Below, in pieces: positions 1 through 10,710 of a DNA stretch of 64,000 nucleotides; positions within the stretch are counted from its first letter, which is position 1; each line of letters opens with the position of its first letter. Source of the stretch: Limonium bicolor (lineage: Eukaryota; Streptophyta; Magnoliopsida; Caryophyllales; Plumbaginaceae); assembly GCA_023374045.1 (NCBI GenBank), contig CM041778.1:98210839-98274838 (forward strand), read 5' to 3'. A program made the position numbers and the translations under genes. The notes under the pieces are model-generated. The model saw nothing but the letters and a program-made list of their open reading frames with translations, did no database searches and was not told where the DNA came from.

Positions 1-2673
1 CAAGCCACTCGTTCAACCTCAAAGGTGGCTCAACCCAATATGAAAGAGGTAGTTAAAAAGAGGTCCTAAAGCTACTCGAGTCCGGGATCATCTACCCCAT
101 ATTCGATAGTCAATGGGTGAGCCCGACCTAGGTGGTACCAAAGAAAGGAGGAATCACGGTGGTGTCAAATGAAAAGGGTGAGTTGATTCCCCAAAGAACA
201 ACAACCGGTTGGAGAGTGTGCATCGACTACCGGAAGTTGAACACGGCTACAAGAAAAGATCACTTCCCCTTGCCCTTCATCGACCAAATGCTAGAGAGAT
301 TAGCCGGGTAAGACTTTTATTGCTTTCTTGATGGCTACTCGGGGTACTTCCAAATCCCCATAGCCCCAGAAGATCAAGAGAAGACCACATTCACATGCCC
401 TTATGAAACGTTCGCATATAGAAGAATGCCTTTCGGGTTATACAATGCTCCCGCAACGTTCCAAAGGTGTATGATGGTCATCTTCTCCAACTTTATTGAA
501 AAAAGCATGGAAGTTTTCATGGACGATTCTCGCCTTTGGGCTCAACTTCGACTCTTGCCTAGAGAACTTGGACGCCATTCTCTCCCGATGTGAGGAAACC
601 AATCTAGTACTCAATTGGGAGAAATGCCATTTCATGGTGAGAGAAGGGATCGTCCTCGGGCACAAGATCTCCTCCAATGGGATTGAAGTTGACCGGGCCA
701 AGGTCGAAGTCATCGAGAAGCTACCACCACCCACCTCGATAAGAGACATTAGAAGCTTTCTTGGCCATGCCGGTTTCTACAGAAGGTTCATCAAGGACTT
801 TTCCAAAATCTCTAAACCTCTGTGTGACCTCTTAGCCAAAGAGGCAAAATTTGAATTCACAGAAGAATGTCTGAAGTCCTTCAACACTCTCAAGGAGTGC
901 CTTATCACAGCCCCGATAGTTGTGTCATCAGATTGGAGTCTCCCTTTTGAAATAATGTGTGATGCAAGTGACTATACAGTGGGGGCAGCCCTATGTCAAA
1001 AAAGGGAGAAGATTCCATGAACTATCTACTATGCGAGCAAGACACTCAATGATGCTCAGAAAAACTATGCCACAACCGAGAAGGAGCTTCTAGCGGTTGT
1101 CTTTGCATTAGATGAGTTCCGCTCTTACCTCTTGGGGAGTAAGGTGGTTGTGCATACGGACCACTCAGCCTTGAAATATTTGTTTACTAAAGAGGATGCC
1201 AAGCCAAGATTGTTGAGATGGATTTTGTTGCTCCAAGAGTTTGAGATCGAAATCAGAGACAAACCGGGTGTGCAAAATGTGGTGGCCGACCACCTCTCCC
1301 CATGGAAGTGCCCGATGAAGGTGTGCCTATAAATGAGTTCTTTCTGGATGAGACTGTTTTCGCAATCAAGGCAGCTGATGATCCTTGGTATGCTGATCTT
1401 GCAAACTACTTGGCAAGGAGAGTAGTGCCCCATAACTTGACTTACCATCAGAGAAGTAATTATTCGCTGACTCGAAGCACTACTTCTGGGATGATCCTCA
1501 CCTCTTCAAGACTTGTGCTGATGGGGTGATAAGGAGATGCGTGCCCCTGAATGAAGTGAAAGACATTCTCACCCATTGCCACTCTCTTGAAGTGGGAGGG
1601 CATCATGGGCCGGCAAGGACCGCAGCAAAAGTTCTACAAGCAGGTTTCTTCTGGAAAACCTTACACAAAGATTGCCATGACTTTGTTGCTTCCTGTGACC
1701 GTTGTCAAATGATGGGCAACATCTCCCGCAAACACGAAATGCCTCTTAATGTGATGTTAGAGGTTGAACCATTTGACCTGTGGGGCATAGACTTCATGGG
1801 ACCCTTCCCTTCCTCCTGCACCAATCTCTTTATCCTTGTAGTTGTGGACTACGTGACCAAGTGGGTGGAAGCCGTTGCCTCTCCCACAAATGATGCTAAT
1901 GTGGTGACCAAGTTCCTAAGAAAGAATATCTTTACAAGGTTTGGAGTACCTAGAGCAATCCTTAGTGACGGGGGTTCTCAATTCTACAACAAGCAATTCG
2001 AAGCTTTGATGGAGAAGTATGGAGTGAGACATAAGGTCGCTCTACCTTACCACCCCCAAACTAATGGACAAGCCGAGGTCACCAATAGAGAGCTGAAATG
2101 GATCTTGCAGAAAACGGTAAATTCTTCAAGAAAGGATTGGTCTCTTAAGCTCGACGATGCTCTATGGGCATACCGAACAGCCTACAAGACTCCCATTGGT
2201 ATGTCCCATTACCGTCTTGTCTACGGGAAAGCTTGTCACCTACCGGTTGAACTTGCACATAAATCGTATTGGGCTGTAAAAGCACTCAATTACGACCTCA
2301 AGAGTGCCGGAGAAAAGAGAAAGTTTCAGCTGACAGAGTTAGAAGAGATCAGGGAAGAAGCTTATGAGAACAACCGGATCTACAAAGAGAAGACAAAGAG
2401 ATGGCACGATAAAATGATCCTCAAGAGAGATTCCATGAGGGATCGGGTCTTACTCTACAACTCTCGGTTAAAGCTCTTCCCAGGTAAGCTCAATCTCATT
2501 GGGCCGGGCCTTTCTCTATCACTAAGGTGACCCCGTATGGTGCTGTGGAGTTAAAGAACACAAAAGGTGGAACCTTCATGGTTAATGGTTCGAGGCTCAA
2601 GCATTACATGGGAGGTGACATTAAACGGGTAGAAGGTCGTCCTATCTTCCTTCGGGAACCAGGTTTCATCTAA
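1..2673 (+). pseudogene. pol: pol polyprotein remnant: reverse transcriptase, RNase H, integrase
   Basis: The RT begins at the window edge: the WRVCIDYRKLN block lies near 211-243 and the catalytic FMDD at 516-527. A TAA at about 310 interrupts the block where an AGxD motif is expected, and the frame shifts between the FMDD and about position 550. RNase H starts with the CDASD motif (catalytic Asp codon 961-963), is broken by TGA at 1018-1020, and continues through [10 protein letters not shown] and [11 protein letters not shown]. The integrase (from about 1526) is the best-preserved part. It has an HHCC zinc finger (GGHHGPAR ... CDRCQ) and a D,D35E catalytic core: Asp codons at 1790 and 1967, Glu at 2075, exactly 35 residues between the last two. 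A frameshift near 2490 precedes the C-terminal tail, which ends at TAA around 2671. The family is Ty3/gypsy because RNase H precedes integrase. Confidence 0.92.
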
Positions 2674-2906
2674 ACTTACTATGGTCTAGCCAAAGACCTT
2701 AAAAAGAATGGCGGCTTTTCGGGAGGCAACCCGGATTTCTTTCCTTGCTCGTTAAAGTGTTTTAACTTGTTAGTCTTCATTATTGATTTTGCTTGTGTTT
2801 TTGGTGCTTGTGTTTAGTTTTTACTGCTGTTTTGTGGTTTTGGGACTTGGAGTGTGAAATTGGATGAATTGAGGTGAAAAAAAAATGAAAATTTGGGTTT
2901 CTGTTG
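2674..2906 (+). other. Post-pol non-coding segment with a conserved motif
   Basis: No ORF is supported here. About 10 bp after the pol stop comes TATGGTCTAGCCAAAGACC, then a short GC palindrome (GGGAGGCAACCCGG type). The same block occurs at about 9180-9235 in the non-autonomous element nested in this one. Its position, right after the coding region in both elements, marks it as a structural or processing signal of this retrotransposon group; its function is not known to me. Confidence 0.6.
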
Positions 2907-3262
2907 CGGACCGCCCCTATGGACCGCCCCTGAGGGCGGTCCAAACGATTTTCACCGAAGAAATTGCTCTCTGTTGCGGACCGCCCCTACCCATTGATTC
3001 TCACCGAAAACGCTCTCTGTCATGGACCGCCCCTGAGGGGTGGTCCCTTGATTCTCACCAAAAACGCTCTCTGTCACGGACCGTCCATACGGATCACCCC
3101 TAAGGGGCGGTCCCATCGTTTTTCACCGCAAAAATGGTCTCTCTCGTGGACCGCCCATAGGGACCGCCCCTGAGGGGCGGTCCACTCGAAAGTTTTGAAA
3201 ACAAATTCGCTCTCTGATGGGGACCGCCCTTGCGGACCGCCCCCGAGGGGTGGTCCACTCGA
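2907..3262 (+). repeat. Tandem array of palindromic units, core GGACCGCCCC / GGGGCGGTCC
   Basis: About six units of 45-75 bp start with GCTCTCTGT (near 2907, 2967, 3009, 3066, 3138, 3209). Most contain the inverted pair GGACCGCCCC-TGA-GGGGCGGTCC or a variant, followed by a TTCACCG-type spacer. Two units of the same word occur in the U3 part of this element's own 3' LTR (12875-12973). The array is followed by a poly-pyrimidine tract at about 3292-3385. It sits between pol and the env-like ORF, so it could be a second promoter module (see findings). Confidence 0.85.
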
Positions 3263-4398
3263 AAATTTTGAAAAAAAAACCCAAAAACACCGCTTTCTTG
3301 TTTTCTTTCTTCTTTCTTGTTCTTTCTTTCTTCTTTCTTTCTTCTTTCTTTCTCCTTGCTCTTTCTTCTTCTTCTTCTTCTCTCTTACTCCCCTTCCTCC
3401 CTTCTGCTCCAACTCCCCGCTCACTCCCTCCTGCGCACCCTGCGATTTTCCCTCTCCTCTGTCGACCTCCATCACCCAGCACCACCAGCCACTCCACGCA
3501 TCACCGCCCAACCCGCCGCCGCCTTGCTTCCGTCGTCGCCACGCTTCTCCACCAACCGTCGACCCAGCCACCCCCACCAGCCCCATTCTCCACTTCGAAG
3601 CCCTAAACCCCCAAATCGATTTAATTCCGAATTTTAGCCCAAAATCTGTCACATTTCTGCTTAATTTCCACATCTAAACACTACGGTATATGAATCTAAC
3701 TTTATTTTGTCAATTTTTGAAATTTTTGAGCAAGTTACACTTTGGGCTAGAATTAGGTCGAACCAAACGGGGCCTTAGGTGGGAAATTGAGATTTTTGCA
3801 AAGTTGTGGATTTGGATTGTGTTGAATATTATTTAGGGAATTTGTGTGGGCTTGGAGATTGAAAATGTTGCAACTTGGTGGTTCTCGCATGATTTTAGTG
3901 GTTAAATGGTCTAAATTCACTAATGCCTTATTGTGCATTGTTTACTTCCGCTTAATTCGTGCACTAGCTCGTTGGGACTTTTTGGATGCTAGTGGGCACT
4001 TGATTGGCCACATATTTAAGATAAGTCACTTTTGCGGTTCGGAATTCGGGTCCCAAACAATGTGTTTACATTGATCACTTGTTACATTAGTCGGTGCGTT
4101 GTGAACCACTTGCCTATATTATGTCATTGGATTGGTACAATTTTTGAATGCTGACTGTTTGAGCAAGGTTGTGGAGGTTCTTAGAACCGGGAAAACTTAG
4201 GAAAACGGGGGAGATCATGCCAAAATTTCTGTGAATTGTTGTGTGTTTTTTATTCTTTCTTTTACACCTGCACTTTATGAATATGTCTACCAACTACCTT
4301 TGCATTTCTCTTTTCCTTTTTGATCTTTAACTATCTTTGTTGTTTTGTATTTTGTTTTTCTTTCCTTGTTTTTCTTTTCTTGTCTTTGGTTTCAGACA
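3263..4398 (+). other. Leader upstream of the env-like ORF, with pyrimidine tract and 3' splice site
   Basis: After the array comes a long C/T-rich stretch (about 3292-3385) and a C-rich stretch to about 3600. Both are open in several frames only because of composition; I do not support a protein. From 3680 the sequence is AT-rich and non-coding. It ends in a pyrimidine-rich run and TTTGGTTTCAG at 4385-4395, a good plant 3' splice site three bases upstream of the env-like ATG. Spliced env-like mRNAs are known for Athila elements, so a spliced subgenomic RNA is plausible; the matching donor was not located. Confidence 0.5.
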
Positions 4399-5457
4399 AT
4401 GCAACCAGTCGACCGAGCCACCTTCTGCCGCGGCATGGCCGCCCGGCTTCCCTTCGGCACCAGATTGATCGACGACATCTTCATCACCGAAGAGGCCAAG
4501 AGTTGGTACCATCATGGGCCCCGGCGGGAGTTCATCCAGGAGTGGGACGTGGACCCATCTATCGTCGAGGACCTCGACCTCCAGTCGCTCTTCGATTTCT
4601 ACGGATGGGGTCGGTTCTTGACGATGGGTGGGGGTTCCACCCTGACCTCGTCCGTCATTTCTACACGAATGTGGCTCGGGAGGGCGTCTCCAAGCTGATA
4701 TCATATGTCAGAGGTCGACAGATAGAGATCACACGAGATCTTCATCGAGGCTTTGGACATCCCTCCGGAGGATTACGAAAGCGACCGCTACCTCCCCGAC
4801 AGCTACCTCCAGAGCCACCGCCGCCAGTTCCTTGCTACTCTCCCGACCATTCGCCGAAAGAAGAATCAGTCGGGCACTGTCTCCCGGGTCACCATGACCC
4901 TATATGGTCCAGGACGCCACTCGGCGTGTCATCCTTGCTGTCATCCGGTATAACATTCTGCCCCGGGACAGTAAGGATATGAATGTCATGGACTACTTCC
5001 TCCTTAACAGCTCACACCGCCCCGAATCCGGACCGGCCATTCTCTATCTCAGGGCTGATGTTCGACCACCTCTGCCACATGGTCGAGAAGCGGCATACCC
5101 AGCATCTCGGCTACCCTTATTTCCTCCACACTCAGTTCCTTGAGTGAGGAGTCGACATTGAAGAGGCGGTCCTTGAGCCTCCCATGGCTCCCATCGACCA
5201 TGCTGCCCTCCGGCGGATGGGGTTTCCGACGTGCTCCAGGAGGTTGGAGAAGATACGGCCCGCCGTAGCGCAGAGTCCTCCTCCAGCTCATCTACTCCCT
5301 CTACTGCCGCTGCCCCGCTCCTAGCTCTACCACCCCCCCCACCTCCCACGGTTTCCCGGAGGAGTTCGAGGCCCACCAGCGGCGCGTGGAGGAGTTGGCC
5401 GCCCAGTATGAGGAACTGTGCCACATGATCGAGCGAGGAGGACCACCAGCCCAGTAG
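4399..5457 (+). pseudogene. env-like / 'putative plant transposon protein' ORF, frameshifted
   Basis: The ORF starts at ATG 4399 just after a 3' splice site and ends at TAG 5455-5457. Its reading frame changes at least three times (near 4620, 4740 and 4910-4950, and again in the last third), so no full protein can be made. Recognisable pieces are an N-terminal RLPFGTRLIDD ... FYGWGRFL block, a central FHPDLVRHFYTNV block, and VILAVIRYNILPRDS ... MDYFLLNSSH. These match the pattern of the plant transposon domain found downstream of integrase in Athila-like elements. The C-terminus is rich in Ser, Pro and Ala with a short heptad-like EELAAQYEEL stretch. GC content is much higher than in the surrounding DNA. 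I see no clear signal peptide or membrane segment, so 'env-like' is positional. Moderately sure of the family. Confidence 0.7.
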
Positions 5458-6289
5458 TTTGCTCAGGGATTTGGCTGCCTGGAGGCTCATGTTTTGAAAC
5501 TTGTTATGTATTTCTGGAGATTGTTGTTGTTATTGTCTTTTATCTTTTCTTTCGCTATGCTTTACCGTACTCTCTCTCTGCTTTCTCTGCTTAATTATAA
5601 CACTGTGAACCAATTTAATATCGGACTCACTTATGAGTCCCCTTTTGATTTCTAACAATGGGCTTTTAAGCGTATTCCTCAGAATCCTGTTGCGCCTAGT
5701 TTATTTTTGTCTCTGCATTGTAGCTACATACACACTGCATGCAAGCACCCTTCAACGCGGAATACGACAAATGCAAGAGGAACTCTTGCCAAATTTTCCT
5801 AGCTATCGCGCTTCAACGACCCCGGACACTCTCCTGTGGGGGAATCCCTTGCTCAATTCAAGTCTTATCAGGGGAGTACTAGTTCGCTATCTATTTACAC
5901 GCTGCTTTCCAACTTTATGTACTATATGTTTTCGTGCTTCGAAAAGGTCTTCTGTTGTTTCCAAATGGGTTTAGCTTTGACAAATGAGGACATTATCCTA
6001 CTCCAGTGTGGGGGAAACGACCTTTTCTTTATGATCACTTCTCTCTATCTCCTTATACATGTCTATTGCTGCCATTAAGAAGTTCCATTTGTATTAAGCA
6101 AGTCTTTCCATGAATGCTTAGAACTTTCCACCAAATTTTTCAACAATTTCTCTCTTGAGGAGCAATTAATTGCGGTGCTTCCATAAATCCCTTTCTTGGT
6201 GAATTTTTATTGCTTAGGGGTCCTTTCTGATCTTCTCATCTAGGGATTGCTAAGGGGTTTTTCCTCGTGGAAATTTGTAAAAGGACTTG
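5458..6289 (+). other. 3' non-coding region of the outer element, with repeated polypurine-like motifs
   Basis: No gene is supported. Short G-rich motifs resembling the element's polypurine tract occur at about 5837 (CTGTGGGGGAATCC) and 6009 (GTGTGGGGGAAACG). The same TGTGGGGGAG motif precedes the LTRs at 10711 and 12612, so these look like duplicated or decoy polypurine tracts. The outer element resumes at 12167 after the nested insertion. Confidence 0.5.
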
Positions 6290-6294
6290 AGAGG

Positions 6295-7770
6295 TGATGA
6301 GTGTCCAAATAAGCATGTTTTTAGGGGGTGTATTTCATATGTTTAACAACACTTTTCACTTTTCATGCTCATTTCTCCACTCTAGCTTGTTTTTTCCTCT
6401 AGTTTGTGTTTCATTGGTGTTTTACACATTTATTGTTTAAACAGGAGGAGTAACATAGCTAGGAGTAAAGTAGAAGAAGAGAGGAACGCGTGGGCGCAAA
6501 CAGATCCAAATCGGAGTTAAAACGAAGAAGATACAACGTTTTGAAGTTAGCCTGACTCCGGCCGACCTTAGGACCGACCTTGCAAGGTCGGTCAGGTCCA
6601 AATTTTGCCCAGATTTGCGTTTTTGAAAGCTACTGGAATCGACCGACCTTAGGACCGACCTTACAAGGTCGGTCTAACTTAAAAAACGCGCCCAAAAATC
6701 ACTACTGACTCCGACCGACCCTAAGACCGACCTTGCAAGGTCGTCGGGTCGAAAATTAGCCCAGATCTGCGTTTTTTAAAACGGGGAATTTTGGGGAAAA
6801 CTTCCCCATTCTTCATTCAGTCGAGTTCCGTCCCAAAAACCTAAAGAAGGGCGATTCTAAAGGAGAAAAGAAGAGGAGAAGAGAAGAAGAAGAGAAGAGA
6901 GGAGAAGAGAAGAGAAGCTCACCTCCTTCCAAGCTCTATTAATGGCTACTTCTATCCCTTGCTCTTTTATTTTCTCTCCTATGGCTGTGTAGAATCATTT
7001 GTAGCTAGGGATTGGGGATTTTGTCCCAAAATCCCTAAACTCCATTGTTAAATCTTGAACTTGTGTTTGTGCTTTATTTTAGTCTTTGAGCTTAATGAAG
7101 ATGATTATTGAGTGTTTATGACTTCTAACTTGTTTCTCATGATTTGGGGATTTGTTAAGGGTTTTGCTCAATTTGTCTTCTATGTGTTAAATTGGTTGGT
7201 TTGGCCTACCGATTAGTTTAGCATTATTGTGGGATTCTATCAAAATGATATTCTGAGATAGAAACCTAAACCGTTGGGACTAAATCAATGTTAGCCAATT
7301 TTCACTGATTTTGAGATGAGGTTCTCGTTGCAACTTAGGGTAGATTTGTGCTTAATGCTTCTTATTGAATTGGGGATTTGAACGAACATTCAGTCCCCGT
7401 TAAATTGGTTAGGATTAATAGACCTGGATTTGGCTATTAATTAATTTCCCGTTGTTTAGCTATGAGTTCGAGGTTCGACAATTGGTAGAAAGGGGATGAC
7501 GGGTGCGAATATCCTATCCCGAGCTACACCTATCCTAGATTAGATAGTTTAGTGTTTATTGCTTTCCTTTATTTCTCCAGTTACAACCCAAAAACCCAAA
7601 ACCCCTAATTTACATTTATGCACTTTTGTATATATCCTCTTGCACATTTACTAAGCTTATAATTAGCTAGATAGTTACGAAGTCCCTATGGATACGACCT
7701 TGTTGTACTACAATGATTGGGTTCACTGCCCATAGTTAGCAGAGTAGTCTCACCACTATTTTGCCCAACA
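6295..7770 (+). repeat. 5' LTR of the nested non-autonomous element
   Basis: The LTR is 1476 bp and starts TGATGAGTGTCCAAAT. Its first 250 bp resemble the LTR at 60139. A palindrome array follows at 6558-6752: three units of the type CCGACC-TTAGGACCGACC-TTGCAAGGTCGGTC, each about 75-85 bp apart. Then come a direct repeat of GGGG/CCCC-rich sequence around 6784-6808, a GA-rich purine tract (about 6855-6915), and the U5 motif ATGGATACGACC ... TTGTACTAC (7688-7712) seen near the end of Athila-like LTRs. No clear TATA box. Confidence 0.93.
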
Positions 7771-7776
7771 AGTTTT

Positions 7777-7796
7777 TGGCGCCGTTGCCGGGGACT
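7777..7796 (+). promoter_or_regulatory. Primer binding site, tRNA-Asp type
   Basis: TGGCGCCGTTGCCGGGGA starts six bases after the LTR end. It is complementary to the 3' end of plant tRNA-Asp, the primer commonly used by Athila-like elements. Variants of the same site follow the LTRs at 48653 and 60139. Confidence 0.9.
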
Positions 7797-7900
7797 TCGG
7801 TCCAACTATCTGTTTAGTTTTTGTGCATATTTTTCATTTCCTTTATTTCCCCCTTTTGTGTATAAATTTGTGTTACTTTTTTTTTAGGAACCTATCTCTG

Positions 7901-9169
7901 ATGGATGGTCTTGATGATCAAGTAGAAGATTGTTACGGCTACACCTCTGGAGCAACCTACGACCAATACATTGATTGTCAAGGGTGTGGATCCTTTCATA
8001 TGTGCCCTCCTCGTGAGGATCTAATCTCAAGATCGGTGACTCTCATGGAGAACCGGTTCTTATCTGTCAATCCAAACCCCACTGAACAAGACATCAGTCG
8101 ATGGATCACGGCAAGGGTAGATTCACCCACTCTGGAGGATCTTAGTGCTAGAATGAACACCATCGACATGAACCAGCTCATTACACTAGCTCGAAGGGAG
8201 CAACAACCAGAGAGTGAAATGGTCTATGAAGTGGAGCAGCGGACTAAGGAAAAAGACCTCGACATGAACCAACTGAAGCTCTTTGCCAAATTAGTGTAGA
8301 TGAACGCGGTGATGGAAGGTCTACTAAACCTTGCATCGCAGTAACCGGAGAGCGAAATGGTTCATAAAGTGGATCACCTTACTGAGGACTTGAGTTGCTC
8401 TCTATCACCTCCCCCGTTTGAACCTGAGCAAGCGTCATTCAACCATCTACCTGAGTTTGAAGACAAGCCATCAGAGGACCGCTTCCACCTTAACTTCATG
8501 GAGTCTCCTCCCTCTGAAGTCAACTACCGTTATTTCCCCTCCTTCTCTGTGCTCCACCCAGAAGATGAGGATGGATACATCCTCAACCTTGAGGAGGAGG
8601 AGATGCCGCCTCCCTCCGAGCCATCAGAGGAGAGTGCTATAATCAACTTCAAGGAGCCACCTCCCTCTAAAGTTGATTTTCATCAAGGCTTTTCCCATGA
8701 GCCTCACCAAGAAGTTGAGGACATTTACATCCTCGAATTTGAGGAGGAGGAGGAGCCATCAAATTTTGATCTTCACTTGAAGGATCAAGCCCCCCACCCG
8801 TGCACTAATGAAGTTGGGTGGAAGCTCAACGTACACCCGCTAAGTGTGAAGGCCACCTTCCCATTTGATCCGGGACCAAAGATTGAAGACAAAGTCCGCC
8901 CCGGAGTTCACCCTGCACCGCTCACTAAAGATAAGGATGTTTACATTCTTGAATTTGAAGAGGAGGCTCCACCACAGTTTGATCCTCGTACCAAGGATCA
9001 CCCACCTCAACACTTCCACCTGATGAACGATCGGTGGAGTTTACACTTTCACATCCTAAGTGTTGAGGCCACATTTCCTTTTGATCCGGGTCGTTCTTCA
9101 TTGCTAGATGATGCCCGCCCAACCCACCCGTTGAAGCCGACTTCAACGTTCATATTCGATCCCGGATGA
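7901..9169 (+). pseudogene. Unrecognised acidic ORF of the non-autonomous element, two in-frame stops
   Basis: One reading frame runs from ATG 7901 to TGA 9167-9169 and is interrupted only by TAG at 8297-8299 and TAA at 8342-8344. The frame never shifts, so the coding history is one protein of about 420 residues. A pyrimidine run and TTTAG just before the ATG resemble a 3' splice site. The N-terminal third contains a Cys-rich patch (CQGCGSFHMCPP) and PESEMVYEVE / PESEMVHKVD repeats. The rest is strongly acidic and proline-rich, with three copies of a D-x-YIL-(E/N)-(F/L)-EEE motif (about 8571, 8718 and 8940) and two copies of ATFPFDPG. I do not recognise any gag, protease or capsid motif. It occupies the position where gag-pol would normally be. 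Confidence 0.6.
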
Positions 9170-10697
9170 CTTCACGGTGGTATGGTCTAGCCAAAGACCT
9201 TAAAGAAGGGCCGCTTACCGGGAGGCAACCCGGATTTCATTTCGTGTCTTGTCTTTTAAATTCTGTTAGTTTAGATTTTGCATTGTTTTCAATAATGGGC
9301 TATTTTGGCATTCTTTGGACTTGCCCTTTTACACCCAATTGGTGGCGTTTGTGTTGTGAATATTTTGGAGACAGGTAAGCCCCTCTGAAAAAGGGATGGA
9401 ATTAGGAACAATTACAAAGGAACCTCTGGCGAAATTTACCAAGAGGACCTTCATCTCCAACGATTGAAGGTAGCACCTCAACGACCCCTCCCACTAGCAA
9501 TTGTGCGGGCACCCTATCTTCCATCCGCATCTTATCGGGGAGTACTCGTTTCACCCTTCCTTTAATATTTGCCCACAACGACTCCACTATTTTTATTTCC
9601 TGTTTTTGTTTTTGTTCTCCTTTGGTTTTGTTTTTGCTAACCCTTAACTCCAGTTGTAGTTTGGTTGCTTCTAGTGTTTTATGCGGGTGCAACTTCCAGT
9701 CCACACCACAATCAAGCTACGCTACTTGAGGCTGAAGCTCAAGTGTGGGGGAGTTCTACAAACTGATAGCAATAGCAATCTCAGGGGAGTACTAGTTCCT
9801 TTTAGTTTTCGATCTATCTTCTCTAATTTTGAATCTACAAATCTGGGGATAGCTTTTATGCTATACTGTTTGTTTGTGTCCCGTGTGATTTTCCTTTTGT
9901 CTGCTTCCCGCAAAGGTCTTCTGGAACCTTCCCCGGTTTTGATTGGTGAATAATGGGGACATTGTTCAATTTAAGGGTGGGGGAGTGACCTTTTCGGTGA
10001 ATTGTGTGCTTAAATGCTTAATACTTCATGCTTATCTTGCGATTGTCCAAAATAAAAAACTTGGACCCTTGTGTTGTGAGTTGTTCTCATTAAGGACAAA
10101 TACTGTTATGAATTGTGGGATAAATGCTTAAATTTTTCATTTTGATTGCTTTTGAGGAGCATTTTACATGCGGTGTGGCCAAGTGATCTTGTATGGTTGG
10201 ATTTTTATTGTTTTGGGGTTCCTTCTGTCTTCTTTCTTAGGGATTGCTAAGGGGTGCTTCTTTGTGAAAATCCATCAAGGGACTTGTGAGACGCCATTGT
10301 TAACCAACAATGAGAGTCGAGTGTTCTTAAATGCCAAGGCTTGATGCCAAAATTTTATCTTCTCATCTCTTATGCAAAAGTGAAACAAATGCATAAATCT
10401 ATTTTTCCTTTTGTTTTCTTCTCAACGCCCATTCTTGAGAGAAGTTGGACATGGTAAAAGCTCTCCAAGTCACATAATCTTTAGAACTTTGAAGCACTTC
10501 GGTTCATACCCCAAAACTCTAAATTTTGTTTTGCCCTAAGCAAACCTGCTACCACTAAGAGATGGTTCACACTTCTCAAAGGTCTTAATCACTTTTTGCT
10601 TCTCCTTTTATCCTACAATTCATGTTAGTGTTTGTTAGTCTTGAGCATTCCTTACTTGCATGGGTGCTTGGTTTTGCTTGAGGACAAGCAAAAAGGT
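9170..10697 (+). other. 3' internal non-coding region of the nested element
   Basis: No further gene is supported. The block TATGGTCTAGCCAAAGACC with its GC hairpin is at about 9180-9235, as after pol in the outer element. Polypurine-like motifs occur at about 9744 (AAGTGTGGGGGAG) and 9967. The final polypurine tract AAGTGTGGGGGTG ends at 10710, immediately before the right LTR. Confidence 0.6.
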
Positions 10698-10710
10698 AAG
10701 TGTGGGGGTG
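10698..10710 (+). promoter_or_regulatory. Polypurine tract of the nested element
   Basis: AAGTGTGGGGGTG abuts the first base of the right LTR, as expected for the plus-strand priming site. The outer element uses a nearly identical AAGTGTGGGGGAG before 12612. Confidence 0.8.

Noticed and set aside
3195..3677. Long open frames in the C/T-rich region after the palindrome array
   Set aside because: Open on several frames of both strands because of low-complexity composition (poly-pyrimidine, Ser/Pro/Phe runs); no protein family.
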